DNA of 64,000 nucleotides, taken from positions 1,448,501-1,512,500 of the forward strand of contig JAKZZE010000005.1 in assembly GCA_024220505.1 (NCBI GenBank). The letters are read 5' to 3'. The notes below the pieces were generated by a model. The model was not told the origin of the DNA and made no database searches. It saw only the letters and a program-made list of their open reading frames with translations. The stretch comes from Rhizopus arrhizus. Its lineage: Eukaryota > Mucoromycota > Mucoromycetes > Mucorales > Rhizopodaceae. Numbering within the stretch: the stretch's first letter is position 1; every line of letters starts with the position of its first letter. This document shows, in pieces, positions 56,324 to 64,000 of the stretch. The translations under genes and the position numbers were made by a program.

Positions 56324-57744
56324 ATTTTATATAATATAAAAGGAGACAGATAAAGAAAGGGGACGGAAAATGAAAAAATTACAACAAATAAATAAAAAAA
56401 AATAGACAAAAATGAAGAAAGTAAAAGAAGAGCAAAAAGAAAAAAAAAAATCAAGAATAAAAAGAAAGCGGAGTGACACAAGTTACACTACTTTATAAAA
56501 TAAGCAAAATACAAGGATTTTTCTTTTTTGCAAGAAAAAAAAAATAAATAAAAAAAAAAAAAAACTCTTCTTTTACTGCTATTGTTACTTTATGATTTCT
56601 CCCCCTTTATTTCCCCTTGCAGTACTTGTGAACAGGTTTTTTATGTTTTCTGGTATTTATTCTTTTTCTGTTGTAAAATCAATTAGGAATGTTAAAGAAC
56701 ATAGTACAAAAGCGTAGCACTATTGTATCCCTAATGTTGTACACAATACTGTTCCATTTTTTAAGGGAAAAGAAAAAAGATAGTGCCTAGACAATAAAAT
56801 AAAAACAAAACCTGGGTTGGCCAACTTGATTTTTTTTCTCCCTGTTTTTTAATTTAAATTATATTGAATACACCAACAAGACAGCCTCCCATCAAAAATC
56901 TTTACTTTATGTTTTTCTTACTTGTCAAGACAACTACAAACAATTTGCCCTTGATTCGCAATCACAGGTTTGGAAAAGGAGAAATTTACGTTAAATGCGA
57001 GCATGTCCGCACCGATTGGGATATCGCTCCGATATTTTTTTATTGGTTATTAAGAACCCAATTACACAATTCCATTTGCTTTGCTTTTACATTTAAAGTT
57101 TGAGTGTAATTTTATTTACCTGTCTTTAAAATGTTATTAAAACGCGAACATGGTGTCAATACACGCGAACATGGTATTCTTAACTTCGATGAATACCAAC
57201 TTACAATGCTTTATTCCATCATTGTCATAAGTCTTTTTTATAGATCATGATGATATGTGTCATACAGGCTTTAATAAAAGAATGAAAGTCGCACACCGCA
57301 TTCTAAGGTGTAAATTATCATTAGCATTTCATTGTAAATTGTATCACATACAATTTCATTTATCATCTTGATATTTTTAATACGTGACCGGTTATAAACC
57401 TCTTAGCTGATTCATTGCTGACGAGCTATGTGGAAGTTGATTAATTGAATACACAAATAAACAGAGTCAGCCGATTGACATACTGTACTTAATAACAGCA
57501 AACAAAATAAGGATACAATAGTTTTGAGAAAAAAAAAAGGAAAAAAAAAAGTCAACTTGTTGCTAGATCTTGAAAATGGTAAAGAAAGAACTGTGAGCCT
57601 AGATATTAAATTATTTTCAAAAGTGGGCTCAAGTTATGTTACCGACGAGAACAAAAAAAGTGTATTTAGCCGATATCGACTAGCCAAGTAACGATGGTCG
57701 CCATATCTAGAATAGTAATATTAACAGATATATACAAGAAATTA
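56324..57744. other. No gene seen; one short tandem repeat
   Basis: Upstream of the Boi-like gene, AT-rich with A runs (56535-56563). The 13-mer ACGCGAACATGGT occurs twice 21 bp apart (57142-57154, 57163-57175). Frames such as 56864-57103 have no motif. Confidence 0.45.
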
Positions 57745-58800
57745 ACTATGTGGAGGTCTAGTACGAGTATCTACATGTTGCTGAAGGTGATCTGGTTAAA
57801 ATAGGATAGAACATATGGTTGGTCAGCGGAGGATTTAAGGGCAACTGCACGATGTTAATGAGGAATCGTTATTAGCAAACGATTTAAAAGAAAGGACAAA
57901 CGATTTTCAATAATTGTTGTCTTCAGTAGTCAGTTATACATGTTGAGGCAATGGGTTGCATGCTTTTTGTCAGTATTTGATTCATATGGAGGGGACAATG
58001 TCTAGGTTTGTCACCAAGAAGTCATCCGAGGCGCCATCTTATACATCGGCTGTATTCTGTTCTGATCATTGGCAACCAAAGAATTGGATCAAGTATGGCC
58101 GTTGGCAGACAGCAAGAAAGCAATTTTGAACCTTTATGCTATTTTTGAGAATCCAAGCCATGTTGCGAAAATCGTTTCTTGATGTGTTTGAAAATCTTGA
58201 AACTGGGTTATTCAATTGAAGGAGGTATAACTTTCCAAAGTGAAAGCTTAAATAGCTTGTGCTATTGCTGGTGTCTATCATGCTCTATATTTGGCATGGG
58301 ATTTTTCAGGAGAGTGTTTGCATATATCATGAAGACCGAAAGAGAAATTGAGCTTGGAATACATTCGTTTGTTCTTTCGTTGTTTGCAGGCACGACAGAT
58401 GATGCGTGGCTGTAGTAGAGGTTCTTCTAAATGCACCATATATACGTCAATCGCATTCATTCTAAGCATCTTTTGGTATTTTGGCTTGGGAAACAGTGGA
58501 TCAATTGACCGCTAATCATGCTTTAGTCGAGTGCAAATTATTTGTGCACAGAATCAAGTGGATAATGACCTGTCGAATCCAGTGGGGTTGACATCGATGG
58601 AGGCCAAAAGATTCGCCATGACTAATGCTTTACAAAAGCTATGTTTTATCAAGTACCGTGGGTTGAGGAAACCGTTTGATTTAAATTGTATTCCAAGATA
58701 CAAGAAGGAAGGCTGTTTGGGCAAAATTTGTCCATAAATTTGTAGTTGAAGATGTTGCTTCTACCACTTGGCACTACACATTTAGAAAGGGCTCCAAAAA
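57745..58800 (-). mobile_element. LINE ORF2 relic, minus strand
   Basis: Decayed but colinear with the LINE at 26118-27317. On the minus strand: SCILEYNLNQTVSST (F-x-Y-L-G region), MANLLASIGVNPTG-like sequence, KERTNVFQAQFLFRS, SFHFGKLYLLQL, VQNCFLAVCQRPYLIQFFGC, then LGWLLGDKPRHCPLHMNQI-like and C-L-N-M. The DNA at 57750-57910 matches the relic at 6350-6520. Many stops. Truncated in the RT region. Confidence 0.65.
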
Positions 58801-59013
58801 TAAGCGGGTGAGAGACTACGGCATTTGCAAACGTTTAATAGCTTTGATATTTCTGTTTTTTTTTATGAGGACCAGCAAGCCTTTTTTTTTCACTTTCACA
58901 AAAATTCAATACATTGAAACCTTCCTAATTTGGAAATCTGAAAATGGTTGCAGTGAAATCGCTATAAATATATATATTTTTTTTTTTTTTTTTATTTAGA
59001 AAAAAATAAAACA

Positions 59014-62000
59014 ATGGCAACTTTAAGAAAAGTTCATTGGTCAAATAACAACAATTTAAAAGACGGGGAAGATGAAGAATCTTATAATCCAGTAATGGAA
59101 AATACTACAGTAGATCAGCAGCCACCTATGTCTTGGGCTTTTATGCCAACCACTCATTTTGAAGCACACAATCCTTATCAAGATGAGGAAGACAATAGTG
59201 AATATGATGAACAGAGTAACAGTGAAGAAGAGGAAGAAACAACTCTAAGCGAACTCTATGCACGTAATCAATATTCAGCCCCTCCTGAAATTACTCATGA
59301 ACGGCTAGAGTGGCAACAAATGCTTCAATCTGTTTTATTGGGTGAAGTAATCAAATCAGAAAAGAAAAGATTGTCCAGTTCAGATAAGTTTCAACAACAG
59401 ACACCTACTCAAGAAATCTGGCTGGCGCTTCGTGCTTTATTGCGTGGAAGAACACTGTTAGAAGAACAAAAGTGTTTAGAGGACAGTCGAAAGGAAATCG
59501 AAGGCATTATAAAAATGGTGGTCGAATTCAAACTTGATAGTAAAGAAGATCAGGGTCTGGCTCTTAGAAAGGTAGCTGAGGTTCTAAAGAATGTGGATCG
59601 CATTGAATCTCTTTATACAACTCGTGCTGCAATCACACAAGCACATCCTGATTATGGCTCTTCTGAATTTCAAACAAAACTAGACGCCTTGAACGCTTGG
59701 TGCACAATTACCCGTAGTTTGAGCATGCAGTACAGGATTCTGAGGAACTGGACAGGCTCAGAGGATTTGCAGATTGCCAAAAAAGTATCAGAGGACTATA
59801 CAGTCATATCAAAAGAAACAAAACAGGAAAACAGTAAAAACAGTACTTCCTTTGTGGAAAGACTCTTAAAAGAATCTGCACTTCAAGACACATTTGATAA
59901 ACGAACACTTTCGGCGCTCAACTTATTACTTGATAAATCGAAACAAACCATGATTTATTATTCAAAAGCATTTGAAGACATGAATTTACCCTCTTTTACA
60001 TCTCAGCTTCGACAACTGGCCTATTTCCCAATTTCTCTTGTACAAGAAGCACTCAAGCTTCGTCTGGAATATAAAGACCGTACGAATGAGCCGCCGAAAC
60101 AGATGGTTGATACAATGATGGAAGATTATCGCGGGTTGCTTTCGCTCGCTTGCAGAGTTAGACTTCAGTATCAGGATATAATGGATTCTGCTCCAGGTTG
60201 GGATTTATCACCCGACGAATCAATAAATAGAGACTACGATAATGTTCTTATGGAGTCTGTGCGCTTTTATTTTAAGCTTATCACTTGGAAATTGAATCTG
60301 GAGAAAGAAAACAGCTTAAGAGAATGTGAAGTCATGGAAAAAGAATGGGCATTTTTGAAAGGAACTGTATGTCAAGCTGTAGATAGAGCAGATTGGGAGT
60401 GTGCTGAACAATTTTGGTAAAAAGATGACATATTTATCTATTGTTATTTAACGACCAATTTTTTTTAGCTCATTAACAAATAGATTATTAAATGATGTGA
60501 TGCGCGATTATATTTCAAGCTTAAAAATACCTTCAGAAGCAGTTGATGATGCTATCGAAGTTAAATTTACAAAACTATTACATACAATGCGTATGAGAGC
60601 GAGAAAGCTATTACAGTTTGCCAGGTAATGAAAGTCACGAGCATAGTCTTTTATCTAATCTTTTATTATTATTACTTCTGTAGATTCTTTATGGGTCAGT
60701 TTGAAAATGCAGCAGAATATGTCGTAGACCCTGAAAACATGGACAAGTTTTTTACTTGTCTTGTAGAAACGGGACACTTTTTGGTATGTACGGGCTCTTT
60801 TGAAGAGGAACGAGTTTATATTATAGCCTCTCCTGCATTATATGGTCGTGAAGAGGTGATCAGGCGTATTGTAAAATCGTGTTTTGCACTTGATAAAACA
60901 TCTGTAGCAACACCCATGGCGACAAATGCAGCTAACACAGAAGATTACATTATAATTTTCTCTCCTTGGCAAAACATCGTGTGGACTGGCGATGTTGTGG
61001 AGGTCTCTGTGCCATTCATCAACTTGGGTATTAAAACACGTCGTGCCCGGTTGATCACAGGTGATTCAAGTGATTTGTCAGCAGCCAAGTCTGCTTTTTG
61101 GACGGCAGTGCAACATGCTGGTATCGAAACAATTCAGGAACAGCGAGCGCACATACCCAAAATTAATAAAGAACTATCCAAGATTAAGATGACTGTGTTC
61201 AAGCTAGCGGATTCAACTATATCTAGTGTGGCGACAATTCGAGAGCAAACTCTATCACTTGGTTGTCAAGAGTTGGTAGAGGAATGCTTTAGTTTTGCAA
61301 GCGATTTTGGTATCAGGGCTGCTAAATTTTTGGAACTGGTGGTACGTATGCAATTAGATCTCAAATTAGTGAAATTGGCTATCGACTGGATTTGCTTCAT
61401 CACTGATGATTGTATACCATCTGATCGTAAAACATTTCGTTGGGCGGTAGCCGCACTAGAGTTTGTTCACTTAATGACACGAGGCGCTAATATACTCGCC
61501 TTGAATGAAAACGAATTTGCAACGCTACAAAGCAAGGTAGCAAGATGTGTTGCGCTTCTCATTTCTCACTTTGATGTTTTGGGTACGCGTTATACATATG
61601 AAATGCAAGTCAAGGCGGAACAACAAAGACGTAACGGTATCACAGCCAAGCGAAACTCATACATGACTTCCAAGAGTTCCGACAAGGACAATATCACAAC
61701 TAGCTCTACCTTTGGTGCTGCAAATGATACAGCAATTACTGGTGGTGGTGGCGTAATTTACATCCGGGATGCTTGGATGCGAAAGATATCAGAAATTGAA
61801 CAGAAACGTAATGAAGATGAACAAGGACGTAAGATCATTGGTAAAATTTTGGATGACCAAAAACCAGAAGATCAATCACTTGTCTTCTTGGCACCCTCTT
61901 CCTCCAATATATCGTTCCGATGGCAACAAGGTCGATTCATTGGTGCAGGCACCTTTGGCTCGGTTTACCTGGCTATCAATCTGGATACTTCATCGGTCAT

Positions 62001-63236
62001 GGCTGTCAAAGAAATCCGTTTCCCAGACTCAAGCTCTCTTTCTGCTCTTCATAAATCCATTAAAGAGGAAATGAAGGTTATGGAGATGCTCCATCATAGA
62101 AATATTGTTCAATATTTCGGAATGGTAAAAGAGAAAGGCTATAAAAAGTATTTATTCACGCTAACCTGCATGTTTTGTATATAAATAGGAAGTACATCGA
62201 GATCGTGTCTACATCTTTATGGAATACTGTGAAAATGGAAGTCTAGGCGCTTTGCTAGATCATGGAGGTCGAATTGAAGATGAGCTTTACGTAGTTGATT
62301 ACGCATATCAATTATTAAGTGGCCTTGCTTACTTGCATGAAAACAACATTGTTCATAGAGATATTAAGCCTGACAGTAATGTATTTGTAGATGAAAACTT
62401 GGTCAATTATTTAACCCATTCTTTTTTACTCTAGATATTTTGATTGATTATCAAGGTCAATTAAAATTTACTGACTTTGGTGCGGCAAAGATTTTAGCAA
62501 AAGGACAAAAGACAATGGGACGTACTACTATGCATATGAATGTCAATAGTTTAGCGGGAACACCCATGTATATGGTAAATATTTTTTTGGTTAAAAGAAA
62601 AGCTGTCATCTTTAATTTATCTTAATGTAGGCGCCTGAAGTGATTACAGGTAGTGATACAGGACGAAAAGGTTCAATGGATATTTGGTCTCTTGGTTGTT
62701 GTATTGTTCAAATGGCCACAGGACGAAGACCTTGGAGCACATTAGAAAATGAATGGTCAGTCATGTATCATGTTGTTACCGGACACCCTCCTTTACCAGA
62801 CGCATCACAACTTTCTACTGCAGGCATTGACTTTTTGAAAAAATGTTTTATTCGAGATCCTATGAAAAGACCTACAGCAGAGGAATTGTTGGATCACCCT
62901 TGGATTAAAGATTATATCCAAAATTACACTGAAGACAATCATTTATATCCACATGAGCAAGAATATAATTCCAATCTTACAGATGGAAACTGGGTTTCTG
63001 AAATACCTGATCCATCTGTTGTAAGTCCAGAGGAAATTCCACCAATAGTACGATCTATCAATTCTATACATTCGCTAGATAGACCCATTGTGCGAAGTAT
63101 CCCCAATAGTTTAGCTCTGGATGGTATGGCAAATAGCTTAGAGAATGGACCTCAAGCTCAAGCTTATTTTCGTGATATTGCTGCTCAACATGCTACAGAT
63201 ATGCAGTGGAATACCGGTGCTTCAAACAATCCTTAA
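59014..63236 (+). CDS. MAP kinase kinase kinase, SSK2/SSK22/Wis4 type
   Basis: Six exons (59014-60416, 60469-60624, 60684-62124, 62189-62375, 62435-62574, 62631-63236) join to 3933 nt, 1310 residues. The long N-terminal part has the SSK2/MEKK4-type helical region (LWLALRALLRGRTLLEEQKC-like, ALRKVAEVLKNVDRIESLY, VKFTKLLHTMRMRARKLLQF, DSTISSVATIREQ). The kinase domain is at the C-terminus: WQQGRFIGAGTFGSVYLAIN, VMAVKEIRFPD (Lys), YCENGSLGALLDHGGRIED, IVHRDIKPDNILIDYQGQLK, FTDFGAAKIL, MYMAPEVITG, SMDIWSLGCCIVQMATGRRPW. This is the MAPKKK of the HOG/Sty1 osmotic and general stress pathway. All kinase residues are intact. The first exon is unusually large for this genome. Confidence 0.95.
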
Positions 63237-63309
63237 ATAATTTGCATTTTTCTTTTTTTTTTTTATTTCATTTTATTAGTTCTTCCATCTTTACATAATA
63301 TAGTACTCT

Positions 63310-63357
<48 letters not shown>

Positions 63358-63680
63358 CATTGCTCTACATGACGTCTCAGAAAATGGCCTGGAAAAAACA
63401 TAGGACACGTTCGATCTTGCAAAATAATGAAACAAACTCCTTTAAATCTTTATTTACAGAAATAAAAATGCGTAAAGCATTTTCTTTTAAAAGAGGCGGT
63501 TGGCAAAGTGTCAGACTGAACAACTTTTACTATTACTTAAGGTTAAACCCCTCATTGTTGGAATGGTACTTTACCAATAAAATAAGTTGAACTTTACAGG
63601 GTTTCTTTTTTTTTGTATACAGATGCAAACACGATCCTACTCTTTTCTTTTTTTTTTTTTCTTCTTTTTTTTACAGTGTA
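63237..63680. other. Spacer with a 46-nt T run
   Basis: 3' flank of the MAPKKK and promoter of the next gene. A T run of about 46 nt occupies 63312-63357, and further T tracts follow (63609-63616, 63646-63674). The frame at 63360-63590 has no recognisable motif. Confidence 0.5.
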
Positions 63681-64000
63681 ATGTCTAGATATTTACTTGG
63701 AGTATTAGCTTCGTTCTTTTTGTTTGCATCCTTTATACTTGGATTGTTCATCTTAATTGGTCAGCTATCTAACAAACCATTCATCAATATTATTAGCTTT
63801 GTTCATGCCAATAATCCTCAATACAATTTATCTTATCAGTTTGCATTATGGCAAGTACTTCATTATTATCAATTACATTAAACTAATGTGTACATTTTTT
63901 AGGACTTATTGTCAAGGAATACCTTACGGATCTGTACAAAGTTGCAGCAAAGCTGTCCCAGCTTATAATTGGGCCAGTACACCTGGATTTAATCAGATGT
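63681..64000 (+). CDS. SUR7/PalI-type tetraspan membrane protein, 5' part (cut by window edge)
   Basis: ATG 63681 follows a T/C-rich tract ending ACAGTGTA. Exon 1 (63681-63850) encodes MSRYLLGVLASFFLFASFIL, a first membrane helix, then LSNKPFINIISFVHAN. With a GC-AG intron (63851-63902, donor TATG|GCAAGT), exon 2 reads in frame as LWTYCQGIPYGSVQSCSKAV and PAYNWASTPGFN. The extracellular G-L-W-x-Y-C...S-C-S motif is typical of fungal SUR7/PalI claudin-like proteins (eisosomes, pH sensing). A GT donor 4 nt downstream (CAA|GTACTT) would put exon 2 in a frame with a stop. The gene continues beyond 64000. Confidence 0.7.

Noticed and set aside
1..64000. CRISPR arrays, bacterial operons, ribosome binding sites, rRNA genes
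   Set aside because: Nothing of this kind is visible; spliced genes show that this is eukaryotic nuclear DNA.

Overview
The window is nuclear DNA from a filamentous fungus, most likely an early-diverging Mucoromycota species (Mucorales-like). The evidence is AT-rich intergenic sequence, genes cut by many short (about 45-80 nt) GT-AG introns, a GPI-type chitin deacetylase, and a repeat content of DIRS-type tyrosine-recombinase retrotransposons, Tc1/IS630 transposons and LINEs whose proteins look like those common in Mucoromycota. I rebuilt gene models by joining exons at splice sites. For every multi-exon model with full exon coordinates, the exon lengths sum to a multiple of three.

Layout. 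1-4.5 kb holds conserved housekeeping genes: a tubulin-tyrosine ligase fragment, the ribosome-biogenesis factor UTP6 and an SR-like protein. 4.6-7.4 kb holds transposon and LINE relics. 7.5-11.4 kb holds an FAD monooxygenase and a chitin deacetylase. From 13.7 to 40 kb lies a repeat-rich island: two DIRS elements (one internally deleted), two inverted copies of one Tc1 element, several 5'-truncated LINEs, a hairpin MITE family, and three members of a putative PD-(D/E)XK nuclease-like family in different states of decay. Islets of conserved genes sit inside it: phosphopantothenoylcysteine decarboxylase, an NmrA-like reductase, a GPAT3/4-like acyltransferase and a YANK/STK32-type kinase.

40-64 kb is gene-dense. 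It holds an SLC1-type lysophosphatidate acyltransferase, a tiny V-ATPase Vo subunit f/RNAseK-like gene, a CABLES-like cyclin, a NIPA-like magnesium transporter, then three same-strand polarity/endocytosis genes (a Bem3-type PX-PH-RhoGAP, an epsin, and a Boi/Pob1-type SH3-SAM-PH protein with an added CH domain). A decayed LINE, an SSK2/SSK22-type MAPKKK and the start of a SUR7/PalI-type membrane protein follow.

How the genes relate. Two acyltransferases (GPAT-like and SLC1-like) would act in successive steps of glycerolipid synthesis, and PPCDC supplies coenzyme A. RhoGAP, epsin and the Boi-like protein belong to one Cdc42/actin/endocytosis network known in yeast. The most interesting mobile-DNA signals are: (i) a nuclease-like gene interrupted by a MITE with a LINE tail nested at its edge, whose frame is restored exactly when both are removed; (ii) two independent LINE insertions that start at the terminal TA of that same MITE family; and (iii) a DIRS element reduced to its gag plus the recombinase end.
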